A stretch of 13,755 nt of DNA from CAKSQF01 sp964582375 (GCA_964582375.1 CAZORL010000039.1:1-13755), one strand, 5' to 3'; shown: positions 1 to 7,665, numbered from the stretch's first letter. Notes: a model not told the origin generated them from the letters alone. Made by a program: numbers and translations.

Positions 1-59
1 TAATTATAGCCGACGACGGCTACGAGCCGATCTTCAAACATGTGGAAAGAAGCAGGTAA
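1..59 (+). CDS. C-terminal end of an unidentified protein (partial)
   Basis: An open frame enters from the left edge and ends at TAA 57-59. The visible residues, read from position 3, are IIADDGYEPIFKHVERSR. The gene starts outside the window. Eighteen residues are too few for me to assign a family, and no domain motif is visible. The frame, the charged C-terminus and the position just before a plus-strand gene make a real gene end plausible, but a chance open frame this short cannot be excluded. Confidence 0.4.
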   Translation, partial: IIADDGYEPIFKHVERSR

Positions 60-148
60 TTTCCATAAGTTGGCTTTATTGGGAAGAAATTTACACACAC
101 ATATTTTTGATCATTGATATTTTTGCAAAATTTGCGCAAAATAATGTT

Positions 149-175
149 GTGCGAGCGAACAAAGAATGCTTGCAC
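149..175 (+). other. Small hairpin upstream of the DUF378 gene
   Basis: GTGCGAGC (149-156) can pair with GCTTGCAC (168-175): eight base pairs including one G-U, around an 11-nt loop. It ends 5 nt before the AAAGGA ribosome binding site of the gene at 195. There is no T-tract, so it is not a terminator. A possible weak promoter lies just upstream (TTGATA 115-120, 17-nt spacer, CAAAAT 138-143), with a poor -10. The rest of 60-148 is A/T-rich and shows nothing else. Confidence 0.3.
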
Positions 176-194
176 GCCTGAAAGGATTGAGAAT

Positions 195-410
195 ATGATG
201 GACAGAATAACATTGATACTTCTGATCATCGGCGGCCTCAACTGGGGGAGTATCGGACTTTTCCGATTTGACATCGTATCATGGATATTCGGCGGACAGA
301 CAGCAGTCGTCAGCCGAATCGTGTATACGGTTGTAGGTCTGTGTGCCATTTGGTGCATATCCCTGCTCTTTCGTCAACGCTCCGAGATCATAGAAAGATC
401 GGTCAACTGA
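195..410 (+). CDS. DUF378 family small membrane protein
   Basis: This 71-residue protein resembles the DUF378 family (B. subtilis YuzA type), whose biochemical role is unknown. Its N-terminus carries the family hallmark IGGLNWG (residues 12-18). Two hydrophobic segments, roughly residues 4-27 and 41-61, suggest a two-pass inner membrane protein with a short charged tail. I chose ATG 195 because AAAGGA (181-186) lies 8 nt upstream and the family hallmark then falls at its usual place. The open frame extends upstream to 114 but that stretch looks non-coding. ATG 198 is an alternative start. The gene appears monocistronic and is closed by the terminator at 418-444. The family call is firm; the function is not known. 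Confidence 0.82.
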   Translation: MMDRITLILLIIGGLNWGSIGLFRFDIVSWIFGGQTAVVSRIVYTVVGLCAIWCISLLFRQRSEIIERSVN

Positions 411-416
411 TGATTT

Positions 417-466
417 CGGCGACCTCAACAAGTTTGGGGTCGCCGTTATTTTATTATTTTGTTTTA
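417..466 (+). terminator. Intrinsic terminator of the DUF378 gene
   Basis: GGCGACCTCAA (418-428) pairs with TTGGGGTCGCC (434-444): 11 base pairs with one G-U and a 5-nt loop. It is followed on the plus strand by GTTATTTTATTATTTTG. The hairpin begins 7 nt after the stop codon. On the minus strand the flank after the stem is not U-rich, so it should work mainly for the plus strand, although the ygiQ gene converges on it and ends at 454. Confidence 0.85.
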
Positions 467-2331
467 TTCTTTGTTTTTTTACCTTTTATAAGAGCACGGC
501 TTTTGGTGTTCTTTTGCCCAACATTTCTATATGCATTTGCAGGGCGGACAAGGCAATTTTCGCCAAAGCCTATAAGATCGCGTCTTCCTGCCTTAATAAG
601 AGCCTCACGCACAAGATCGGCATTTTCGGGTCGATTGAACTGAAGAAGTGCTCTTTGCAGTCGTTTTTCTTCATATGAGCGCGGAACGAAGACATTTTTC
701 ATCGTAAACGGATCGATGCCCGTATAGAACATTACGGTACTCGCCGTTCCGGGCGTCGGATAGAAATCCTGTACTTGTTCGGGGTTTAGATGCGAGCGTT
801 TCAAGTATAAAGCGAGTTCAACAGCATCCGAAAGAGTGCTGCCGGGGTGGCTCGACATAAGATATGGGACGAGATATTGCTCCTTCCCGATACTTTTGGT
901 CAGTTCAAAAAATCTATTTTTGAATTTGTCATAAACCTCTATTGACGGTTTGCCCATATGTTGCAAGACAGTATTACAGCAATGTTCGGGAGCGACCTTA
1001 AGCTGTCCGCTGACATGGTCGCGAACGAGCTTTTTGAAAAAGTCCTCATTTTTATCATAAACGACATAATCAAATCGGATTCCCGATCTAATAAAGACTT
1101 TTTTGACTCCATCGACCTTTTCGATCTCATCAAGCAGTCGAACATATTCGGAATGATCGACGACGAGGTTTTTGCAGGGCGTCGGGGCAAGACACTTTTT
1201 ATTAGTGCAAACGCCGAATTCGAGCTGTTTTTCGCAGGCAGGCTGACGGAAATCGGCAGTTGGTCCGCCAACATCGTGGATATAACCCTTAAAGCCTTTG
1301 AGTTTTGTTATCTTTTTAGCCTCCTCGACGCAACTCTCAATGCTTCTCGATCGAACAGATCTGCCCTGATTATAGGCAATAGCACAGAAATTACATGATC
1401 CGAAACAGCCTCTGTTATGTGTTATTGAGAACTGAACCTCGGCAATACCCGGCACTCCGCCATCTTTGTCATAGATCGGATGTGCACGGCGAGCATAAGG
1501 GAGAGCGTAGATCTTATCCAGCTGTTCCCTTTCGATCGGTGGCATGGGAGGATTTTGAACGAGCATTTTTCCGTCATAATACTCAGTGATCGCCTTTCCG
1601 CTGATGGCGTCGTTATTGGCATACTGCTCGGCAAAGGCTTTGGCGTAAAGCATCTTGTCGGTCTTCAGATCGTCGTAAGAATAGCCTTTTACATAATCAA
1701 AATGAATTCTATCGTCGGGTTTTGTCAGGTACACGGTACCGCGCACATCGTGTATCTTTTTTACCGGAATGCCTCGTTCGAGAAGCTCGGCAAGTCGCAA
1801 AAGGATATTTTCGCCCATACCGTAGGTCAAAATATCAGCGCGCGAATCGACAAGGATGCTTCTTCTGACTTTATCGTCCCAATAATCATAGTGAGCGAAA
1901 CGACGAAGGGACGCCTCGAGTCCGCCGAGGATGATCGGAACATCACCATATGCCTCGCGGATCCTGTTTGAATAGACGATAACGGCACGATCGGGGCGAA
2001 GCCCCATTTTACCGCCGGGGGAATAATAATCGTAGTTTCGTTTCTTTTTGGAGACAGTATAATGTGCGACCATCGAATCGATATTGCCTGCGCTTACCAA
2101 AAATCCGAGTTTCGGTCTGCCGAATCTCTTAAAGTCATCGGTCGATCTGTAATTTGGCTGAGCAAGCATAGCAACACGAAATCCGGCATTTTCAAGAACG
2201 CGCGATATAATCGCCGGACCAAACGCAGGGTGATCAACATATGCATCTCCCGAAACATAAACAAAATCGGGTCTGTCCCATCCGCGCTCGCGACACTCAT
2301 CAGCCGATATCGGCAAAAAATCGTAATTCAT
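454..2331 (-). CDS. ygiQ: YgiQ family radical SAM protein
   Basis: The 625-residue protein matches the YgiQ (UPF0313) radical SAM family along its whole length; the reaction it catalyses is not known. The N-terminal part contains VSGDAYVDHPAFG (residues 26-38), typical of the family. The radical SAM core has the CxxxCxxC cluster motif at C309, C313 and C316 (CFGSCNFC), which would ligate a 4Fe-4S cluster and bind SAM. A second cysteine set at C366, C375, C380 and C386 is also characteristic. The tail is lysine-rich (KKTKNKTK). The start at ATG 2331 fits the family N-terminus but has only a weak ribosome binding site (GTGAG/TGAG). It is transcribed alone from a consensus promoter at 2368-2396 and converges on the DUF378 gene. 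No truncation or frameshift is seen. Confidence 0.93.
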   Translation of the reverse strand: MNYDFLPISADECRERGWDRPDFVYVSGDAYVDHPAFGPAIISRVLENAGFRVAMLAQPNYRSTDDFKRFGRPKLGFLVSAGNIDSMVAHYTVSKKKRNYDYYSPGGKMGLRPDRAVIVYSNRIREAYGDVPIILGGLEASLRRFAHYDYWDDKVRRSILVDSRADILTYGMGENILLRLAELLERGIPVKKIHDVRGTVYLTKPDDRIHFDYVKGYSYDDLKTDKMLYAKAFAEQYANNDAISGKAITEYYDGKMLVQNPPMPPIEREQLDKIYALPYARRAHPIYDKDGGVPGIAEVQFSITHNRGCFGSCNFCAIAYNQGRSVRSRSIESCVEEAKKITKLKGFKGYIHDVGGPTADFRQPACEKQLEFGVCTNKKCLAPTPCKNLVVDHSEYVRLLDEIEKVDGVKKVFIRSGIRFDYVVYDKNEDFFKKLVRDHVSGQLKVAPEHCCNTVLQHMGKPSIEVYDKFKNRFFELTKSIGKEQYLVPYLMSSHPGSTLSDAVELALYLKRSHLNPEQVQDFYPTPGTASTVMFYTGIDPFTMKNVFVPRSYEEKRLQRALLQFNRPENADLVREALIKAGRRDLIGFGENCLVRPANAYRNVGQKNTKSRALIKGKKTKNKTK

Positions 2332-2367
2332 AAATGCTCATGCTCACTTTCATTTTTATGCATCTAT

Positions 2368-2396
2368 ATTATACATTCAAAAATGAATATTGTCAA
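2368..2396 (-). promoter_or_regulatory. Sigma-A promoter of ygiQ
   Basis: Read on the minus strand: -35 TTGACA (2396-2391), a 17-nt spacer, and -10 TATAAT (2373-2368). Both hexamers match consensus exactly. Transcription would start near 2360, about 30 nt before the ygiQ start codon. The spacer contains the inverted repeat ATTCA-AAAA-TGAAT (plus-strand 2375-2388), a possible operator. Confidence 0.88.
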
Positions 2397-2437
2397 GAAG
2401 CTTTCGAAAATGAACATAAAAAGACTCATTTTTCTTA

Positions 2438-2466
2438 TTGACATTTTGCGTTTTATGAAGTATAAT
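2438..2466 (+). promoter_or_regulatory. Sigma-A promoter of the GH43-like lipoprotein gene
   Basis: TTGACA (2438-2443), a 17-nt spacer and TATAAT (2461-2466) match consensus exactly. The start site would be near 2473, giving a very short leader that contains AGGAAGGAG (2475-2483), 8 nt before ATG 2492. The promoter is divergent from that of ygiQ; the two -35 boxes are about 41 bp apart. Confidence 0.9.
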
Positions 2467-2491
2467 AGACAAAAAGGAAGGAGATATCAAA

Positions 2492-4063
2492 ATGAAAAAA
2501 ATAATTATCATCATCACATTATTATCGGCGATGATTCTTCCGATCCTTGTCGGATGCACCGATAAAGATGTGACTACGCAGACGACTGCGGGCAATGTTA
2601 CTCCGACATCACCTGACATCTCGGAAGACGACAAAGTTGAGTATGTCGTGAAATATGCCGAAGACTCAGCGAAAATCGCAGAACTTCTTGTTAAGAAGCT
2701 TAGGGACAAGCTCGGAGCAGAGATAAAATCCTACTCGGTTGCCACTGATGAGGGAAAAAAGAGCTACGAGAAGGAGATCCTGCTAAATGCCGACGAGGCA
2801 TACAAGGATCTTATCAGGATCTACGATGCAGGCAAAAACACATACATCATTTCGTCTGATGAAAAGGATGTCGCGAAAAAGATCCTCATCTACTATTCTG
2901 ACACAGTTGCGGGCTACATTGCAGTCGACAGATTTGTTACCGAATGTGTATCAAGTGACGACAAGCTTACAAATCTTAATGTTGACGAAAAGATCGAGGA
3001 TTCTGCCACTAAAGACAACGATTACAAAAAATATGAGGAGCTTATTTGCTATCTCGTCGGTGGAGAAGTCACTGATATTGATCTGATAAAGCCTCTTATA
3101 ATACGTAGAAAAGCAGGAAGACAGTCAACACTTCGCGATCCCTGCATTCTTTACGACAACGGAAAGTACTACGTTATTTTCAACAACGGAACGGGTTGGT
3201 CAATAAGCTCGGCAAATAGTCTCTACGGCACGTGGTCGGGAGCTAAGCCTGTTGTTAACATTTCAAAGATCAGCAAGGAATACAACATCAACGCATTCGG
3301 CACAAATTACACATGGGCACCCGAACTTCACAAATATGACGGCAATTTTTATATTTTTGCGACATATTTCTGCTGTGAGGAGTCACATGATTCGCCATAC
3401 GATGATCCTTATGCGGGACTTGGTCACCGTGCGTCGATAGTTCTCAAGGCAAGCGATCCGATGGGTCCCTATGAACTTGTTTCGAAAAATGCTGATGGCG
3501 AATACGGTCATTCGACCCCTGCAAACTGGGACACAATCGACGCAACGCTCTATGTTGATCCCAACGGCGATCCTTGGATGGTATTCGTGCACGAATGGAC
3601 TTCCATGCCCGGCAACATTGGTGATTTCTCGGCAGTGAAGCTCTCGAGGGACCTTTCAACTCCTCTTGGCGAGCCCGTAACCCTCTTTAAGGCAGGAACA
3701 GTCATCGGTGGCAGAGACACAAACGGTGTCACGGACGGTTGCTGGACCTACACAACAAAGGACGGACAGCTTCTCTGCCTGTGGTCTACATTCATTGACG
3801 GCAAATATGTCGTTGCGTGTGCACGCAGTGAATCGGGCAACATTCTCGGTCCTTGGACTCAGGATGACGATCTGCTTTACGAAGTCGGAATGTTCAACAC
3901 TTACGACGGTGGTCACCCCTGCATACTCACTCGCGATGACGGTCAGATGTATCTCGTCTTCCACTCTCCTAATGTCGCAAGTGCCGGTGTAACCGAGCTC
4001 CCTACGCTCATCCCGATAATCGAAAAGGACAACAAACTCGTCTGGGGCGTCAAGGCAGAATAA
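2492..4063 (+). CDS. Lipoprotein with C-terminal GH43-like beta-propeller
   Basis: This 523-residue surface lipoprotein has a signal peptide of about 21 residues and a lipobox LVGC (C22), followed by a low-complexity Thr/Asp linker (to about 48). Residues 48-205 form an alpha/beta domain whose pattern (leucine-rich helix, then EILLNADEA) recalls the N-terminal accessory domains of GH20/GH67-type enzymes; this is inference. From about residue 208 it reads as a five-bladed GH43-type propeller: RDP with candidate base D216, WAPEL (E278), IDATLYVDPNGDPW with candidate pKa-modulating D350, VTDGCW with D415 at the motif usually holding the catalytic Glu, and GGHP (H475). An arabinosidase or xylosidase-like activity is possible, but the substrate cannot be read from the sequence. 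ATG 2492 follows a strong ribosome binding site. The gene stands alone with its own promoter and terminator. Confidence 0.85.
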   Translation: MKKIIIIITLLSAMILPILVGCTDKDVTTQTTAGNVTPTSPDISEDDKVEYVVKYAEDSAKIAELLVKKLRDKLGAEIKSYSVATDEGKKSYEKEILLNADEAYKDLIRIYDAGKNTYIISSDEKDVAKKILIYYSDTVAGYIAVDRFVTECVSSDDKLTNLNVDEKIEDSATKDNDYKKYEELICYLVGGEVTDIDLIKPLIIRRKAGRQSTLRDPCILYDNGKYYVIFNNGTGWSISSANSLYGTWSGAKPVVNISKISKEYNINAFGTNYTWAPELHKYDGNFYIFATYFCCEESHDSPYDDPYAGLGHRASIVLKASDPMGPYELVSKNADGEYGHSTPANWDTIDATLYVDPNGDPWMVFVHEWTSMPGNIGDFSAVKLSRDLSTPLGEPVTLFKAGTVIGGRDTNGVTDGCWTYTTKDGQLLCLWSTFIDGKYVVACARSESGNILGPWTQDDDLLYEVGMFNTYDGGHPCILTRDDGQMYLVFHSPNVASAGVTELPTLIPIIEKDNKLVWGVKAE

Positions 4064-4090
4064 GCCAAATAACCATTTGATATTATAAAC

Positions 4091-4140
4091 AAAAACAGCG
4101 GAACAGGCATGATCTTGGTCATATCTGTTCCGCTTTCTGC
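4091..4140. terminator. Bidirectional terminator after the GH43-like gene
   Basis: AGCGGAACAG (4097-4106) pairs perfectly with CTGTTCCGCT (4125-4134); inside this, ATGA (4109-4112) can pair with TCAT (4119-4122). The plus strand continues TTTCTGCAATTATC. On the minus strand the stem is followed by GTTTTTGTTTATAAT, a better U-tract. It can therefore end the lipoprotein mRNA and also stop transcription coming from infB. Confidence 0.75.
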
Positions 4141-4165
4141 AATTATCTTTGGTAAGGTTTATTGA

Positions 4166-4318
4166 AAATTTAACCTTCATTAGAAAATTTTCTGCATCTC
4201 TATAGCCGGCTTTGCCATAATACTGTTCATGCAAATCATCCTTAACGGCTTGAAACTCAACGCACGATGCACCTTTTTCTCTAACTCGATTTTCGAGTTC
4301 CTTTGATATCTTCTGAAG
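4166..4318 (-). pseudogene. C-terminal remnant of a GNAT N-acetyltransferase
   Basis: Read on the minus strand from 4318, an open frame begins LQKISKELENRVREKGASCV and continues to HEQYYGKAGYRDAENFLMK (about 4234-4178). This resembles the last third of GNAT acetyltransferases: a long helix, a beta strand, and the ending 'yYeKlGFr..eNFLMKk'. The acetyl-CoA-binding RxxGxG/A loop and the N-terminal half are missing. TAA and TGA stops in the same frame lie directly upstream (4319-4324). The frame also lacks the expected stop after FLMKVKF and runs into the terminator at 4097-4134. No ribosome binding site is seen, and the only ATG (4234) is internal. I read it as a decayed gene end, identified by motif resemblance only. 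Confidence 0.5.
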
Positions 4319-4361
4319 TCATTATTGAAATATTTGTTTTTTCTCCGATTCTAACTCAAAT

Positions 4362-4395
4362 ACAGCCGGCATCCTCAAAAAGCGATATCGGCTGT
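4362..4395 (-). terminator. Hairpin downstream of infB, probable weak terminator
   Basis: ACAGCCG (4362-4368) pairs with CGGCTGT (4389-4395), with further pairing inside (ATC with GAT plus a G-U). It sits 20 nt past the infB stop. The minus-strand flank is ATTTGAGTT, a poor U-tract; the plus-strand flank is TTTTAGAG. Read-through would meet the stronger hairpin at 4097-4134. Confidence 0.45.
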
Positions 4396-4414
4396 TTTAG
4401 AGTTTCTTGAATAA

Positions 4415-7003
4415 TTATTCAGGCTTAACCTGAACCATTTCGAATGCTTCAAGGATATCGCCTTCCTTGATATCGTTAAACTTATCAAGACCGATACCGC
4501 ATTCATAACCGGTTGCGACCTCTTTAACGTCATCCTTAAAACGGCGGAGCGATGAGATCTTATCTTCGTAGATCACGACACCATCGCGAACGACTCTGAT
4601 CTGCGCGTTGCGCGTGATCTTGCCGTCTTGAACGTAAGAACCTGCAATCGTACCAACGCTCGAAACATGGATCGTCTGTCTGACCTCTGCGTGACCGAGC
4701 AGATTTTCCTTAAATGTCGGCGCAAGCATGCCCTTCATTGCAGCGGTAACCTCTTCGATGCACTCATATATGATCCTATATGTGTGGATATCAACTTTTT
4801 GGCGTTCGGCACTATCAAGTGCGCCCTTATCAGGACGGACATTGAAACCGATTATAACAGCATTTGAAGCTGACGCGAGCATTACGTCGCCTTCGGTTAT
4901 TCCTCCGACAGCGGTGTGAATAACATTTACCTTGACCTCTTCATTTGAGAGCTTAAGGAGAGATGCCTTGACAGCCTCTGCTGAACCGCCGACGTCGGCT
5001 TTTATGATGATATTGAAACTCTTGACACCACTCGAGATCTGGCTGAACAGATCGTCAAGCGAAACCTTCGCGTTTGCCTTGAACTCGTCCTGTTTCTGCT
5101 TGTCTTTTCTCTGCTGAGCAAGCTCGCGTGCCATCTTTTCGTCACGGACTGCATCAAATTCGTCACCTGATTCGGGCACATCAGCAAGACCTGTTATCTC
5201 AACGGGGACAGAAGGTCCTGCCGTCTTTACCGTTTTGCCCTTATCGTCTATCATTGCACGGACTCTGCCGACCGCGCTTCCTGCAATAACGATGTCGCCC
5301 GATTTAAGTGTACCGTTTTGAACAAGAACGGTAGCGACAGGTCCGCGACCCTTGTCAAGGCGTGCCTCGATGACAATACCCTTAGCAAGTCTGTTCGGAT
5401 TTGCGCGAAGTCCTTTTACTTCGGCAACAAGAAGGACGTTTTCGAGAAGATCTTCAATGCCCATGCCCGTAAGTGCCGAAACGGGAACGCAAATTACATC
5501 TCCGCCCCATTCCTCGGGAACAAGCTCGTACTTTGTAAGCTCCTGCTTGATAGCATCGGGATTTGCGGACGGTTTATCCATTTTATTGATGGCAACGATG
5601 ATATCAATACCAGCCGCTTTAGCATGGTTGATTGCCTCAACAGTCTGCGGCATTATGCCATCGTCCGCGGCGACAACGAGGATCGCGATATCGGTAGCCA
5701 TTGCTCCTCTTGCACGCATGGCAGTAAATGCTTCGTGACCGGGGGTGTCAAGGAAGGTTATTTCTTTGCCGTTTATCGTGACGGTGTATGCGCCGATTGC
5801 CTGCGTGATACCGCCCGCCTCGCCTGCGGTAACATTTGCGTGGCGTATGCGGTCAAGGATCGATGTTTTGCCATGGTCAACGTGACCCATTACACATACA
5901 ACGGGAGCACGCTCAACAAGTTCTTCCTCTTTATCCGCTTCATCTTCGAAAAGTCTGTCCTCGATCGTAACGACGACCTCTTTGGAGACCTTTGCACCAA
6001 GCTCTGTACCGACATATTCGGCGGTATCATAGTCGATGACCTGGTTGACACCTGCCATTACGCCGAGCATCATGAGACGTTTTATGACCTCTGCCGCCGT
6101 CACCTTAAGCTTTGACGCAAGCTCGCCGACAGTGATCTCATCGGGAACTGTTATTGAGAGTTGCTGTTTGACCGGCTTCTGCTGTTTGTTTTGCTTCATC
6201 TTCTGCATACCTTGGCGTTCTCTGTCGCTCTTGGTATTACCCTTCTGATTCTGCTTTTTCAGCTTCTGACGCGAATCGTTATTATCGAATTTGGAGTTTG
6301 TATTGTCGCTGGCGTATTTTTCGAGCTTTTCGTCATACTTGGAAAGATCGACTGAAGCGCCTCTTGTATCGATGACTTTGGTCTTAGCACCCGTATAGGA
6401 AGTTGACTCGGTAGACTGGGTAACAGTGGTCGTCGTGTCAACCGGCTTTGAACTGCGGAACATGTTTCCGTTGTTTACGGGACGCTGCTTCTGTTCGCCG
6501 TTCTTTTCTTTCTTTTGATTTTTTTGCTGATTCTTAAGATCAAGCGGATTTGCACCCGCAAATCTGTCCTGCTTGACCTCGTCACGCTGTTTTCTCTGTT
6601 GTTGAGGCTTTTGCTCGGGCTTCTTTTCGGGTTTCTTCTCGATAACTTTTTCGGCATCGGGCTTTTGGTCGATTGGGGCACTTTCGACTTTTTTTGCATC
6701 AGCCTTTTCGAGCTTTTCGACCTTTTCGGATGGTACGGGAGCAGGTTCGGGAGCTTGGGCGGGATTTGTCGGTTTTGTAACTCTCTCATCTTCTATTTTG
6801 GTCTTTCCGTCAAAATAGTCGTCAAAACCGACCACCTGATTTTTTAATGTCAGCTGATCCATGAGATATGAAAATTCGTCAGGCTCAAGCGTTGCGGAAG
6901 ACACCTTCGGAAATCCGCCTGCTGCAAGTATATCGATAAGCTCCTTGTTTTTGAGTCCAAGATCCTTTGCCAGAGCGGCAAGCTTTATTTTAGTTACTGC
7001 CAT
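4415..7003 (-). CDS. infB: Translation initiation factor IF-2
   Basis: IF2 is the GTPase that places initiator fMet-tRNA on the 30S subunit and promotes subunit joining. At 862 residues it has the usual bacterial layout. An IF2_N module comes first (about 1-50), then a long Lys/Gln/Pro-rich disordered linker (about 65-280) and a second IF2_N module (about 283-335). The G domain carries GHVDHGKT (373-380), DTPGHE (419-424), NKMDK (473-477) and SAL (509-511). Domains II, III and the fMet-tRNA-binding C-terminal beta-barrel follow. I place the start at ATG 7003, with GGAGG (7016-7012) 8 nt away. The frame can be extended to a GTG at 7012, but that GTG is part of the Shine-Dalgarno itself. The first 14 nt overlap the end of ylxQ, so translation is probably coupled. 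It is the last gene of the operon; rbfA does not follow. Confidence 0.97.
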   Translation of the reverse strand: MAVTKIKLAALAKDLGLKNKELIDILAAGGFPKVSSATLEPDEFSYLMDQLTLKNQVVGFDDYFDGKTKIEDERVTKPTNPAQAPEPAPVPSEKVEKLEKADAKKVESAPIDQKPDAEKVIEKKPEKKPEQKPQQQRKQRDEVKQDRFAGANPLDLKNQQKNQKKEKNGEQKQRPVNNGNMFRSSKPVDTTTTVTQSTESTSYTGAKTKVIDTRGASVDLSKYDEKLEKYASDNTNSKFDNNDSRQKLKKQNQKGNTKSDRERQGMQKMKQNKQQKPVKQQLSITVPDEITVGELASKLKVTAAEVIKRLMMLGVMAGVNQVIDYDTAEYVGTELGAKVSKEVVVTIEDRLFEDEADKEEELVERAPVVCVMGHVDHGKTSILDRIRHANVTAGEAGGITQAIGAYTVTINGKEITFLDTPGHEAFTAMRARGAMATDIAILVVAADDGIMPQTVEAINHAKAAGIDIIVAINKMDKPSANPDAIKQELTKYELVPEEWGGDVICVPVSALTGMGIEDLLENVLLVAEVKGLRANPNRLAKGIVIEARLDKGRGPVATVLVQNGTLKSGDIVIAGSAVGRVRAMIDDKGKTVKTAGPSVPVEITGLADVPESGDEFDAVRDEKMARELAQQRKDKQKQDEFKANAKVSLDDLFSQISSGVKSFNIIIKADVGGSAEAVKASLLKLSNEEVKVNVIHTAVGGITEGDVMLASASNAVIIGFNVRPDKGALDSAERQKVDIHTYRIIYECIEEVTAAMKGMLAPTFKENLLGHAEVRQTIHVSSVGTIAGSYVQDGKITRNAQIRVVRDGVVIYEDKISSLRRFKDDVKEVATGYECGIGLDKFNDIKEGDILEAFEMVQVKPE

Positions 7004-7349
7004 ATATTGCACCTCCCGCGGAGCTGTCTCCGCACTCGTTGTTCTTTTTAAGTTGTTTCATTATCGCTGCCTTGAAATTGTCGTCAATAACGGCAACGGC
7101 AGAAACATCCATCGTCTTCCCTATCGACTTTGCAAGCATTGCTTTCGTTTCCTCAATTATAACACATTCAACACCGTGGAAACCGCAGCCATCAAGTATC
7201 TTTTTCTTCGAATTATCGGACGCATCGGTCGCCACACAGACAAGGCTTGGTTTTTTCGGAGATCTCACAGCCAAGACAGTTTGCTCTGTTCCGAATCTTA
7301 ACTTTCCTGCTCTGTATGCAAGACCGATCACACCAAGAAGGTTGCTCAC
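6990..7349 (-). CDS. ylxQ: L7Ae/L30e family ribosomal protein (YlxQ)
   Basis: This 119-residue protein belongs to the L7Ae/L30e/Gadd45 RNA-binding fold, the YlxQ type that sits between ylxR and infB in many Firmicutes. The start (LLGVIGLAYRAGKLRFGTEQ, residues 4-23) is characteristic, as are the CVATDASDNSKKKI segment (38-51) and the helix after DDNFKAAI (89-96). Family members bind kink-turn RNA; the cellular role of YlxQ is not settled. The start is GTG 7349, overlapping the ylxR stop as GTGA, so it is probably translationally coupled. A G-rich stretch (AAGGGGG) about 10 nt upstream can serve as ribosome binding site. The last 30 or so residues are Gly/Ser/Asn-rich, and the end encodes the infB Shine-Dalgarno. 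Confidence 0.9.
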   Translation of the reverse strand: MSNLLGVIGLAYRAGKLRFGTEQTVLAVRSPKKPSLVCVATDASDNSKKKILDGCGFHGVECVIIEETKAMLAKSIGKTMDVSAVAVIDDNFKAAIMKQLKKNNECGDSSAGGAIYGSN

Positions 7350-7636
7350 TGTCCCAAAGCCCCCTTCAATGTCTCTTCAAGCGAGGCAAACACCTCGTCG
7401 GATATTTGACATTTCAGATTATTCTCAAGTCGTTTTGCTTTTCTTGCCTTTTTCAGACATTCAGCCTTTTTACAAATGTATGCGCCTCTGCCTGATTTTT
7501 TGCCTGTCTCATCAAGGCAGACCGTCCCGTCGGGAGTTCTTACCACACGAATAAGTGTTTTTTTATCGTATGAAGACATGCATCCGAGACATCTGCGCAT
7601 CGGGCTTTTTTTCGTATCGTTGTTAACTGACGACAA
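7346..7636 (-). CDS. ylxR: YlxR family RNA-binding protein (RnpM)
   Basis: The 96-residue protein is YlxR (DUF448). In B. subtilis this family has been reported to bind RNase P RNA and modulate its activity (name RnpM); that is literature knowledge, not visible here. Family marks are RRCLGC (residues 14-19), the segment LIRVVRTPDG (28-37), the GRGAYIC signature (49-55) and a second cysteine at C60. C16, C19, C55 and C60 could form a metal site. The start is TTG 7636, chosen because GGAGG (plus-strand 7645-7649) lies 8 nt upstream and no ATG occurs before residue 13. It lies 29 nt after nusA and overlaps ylxQ by 4 nt. Confidence 0.93.
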   Translation of the reverse strand: MSSVNNDTKKSPMRRCLGCMSSYDKKTLIRVVRTPDGTVCLDETGKKSGRGAYICKKAECLKKARKAKRLENNLKCQISDEVFASLEETLKGALGQ

Positions 7637-7665
7637 GTGATCTGCCTCCGATCTGAATTATTTGA

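Noticed and set aside
20..358. 112-codon minus-strand ORF over the DUF378 gene
   Set aside because: Antisense shadow of a recognised gene; no ribosome binding site or family resemblance.
2303..2314. Perfect 12-bp palindrome GCCGATATCGGC near the ygiQ start
   Set aside because: It lies in the conserved coding start of YgiQ (residues PISAD); it has no loop for an RNA hairpin and no partner site, so chance is the simpler explanation.
3656..4234. 192-codon minus-strand ORF antisense to the end of the lipoprotein gene
   Set aside because: Only the first ~23 codons, from the GNAT remnant, look like protein. The rest is antisense to the GH43-like gene and runs through a terminator hairpin.
5318..6115. 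265-codon plus-strand ORF antisense to infB
   Set aside because: It is the antisense shadow of the conserved IF2 GTPase domain; the translated sequence is Cys/Asp-rich without a recognisable domain.
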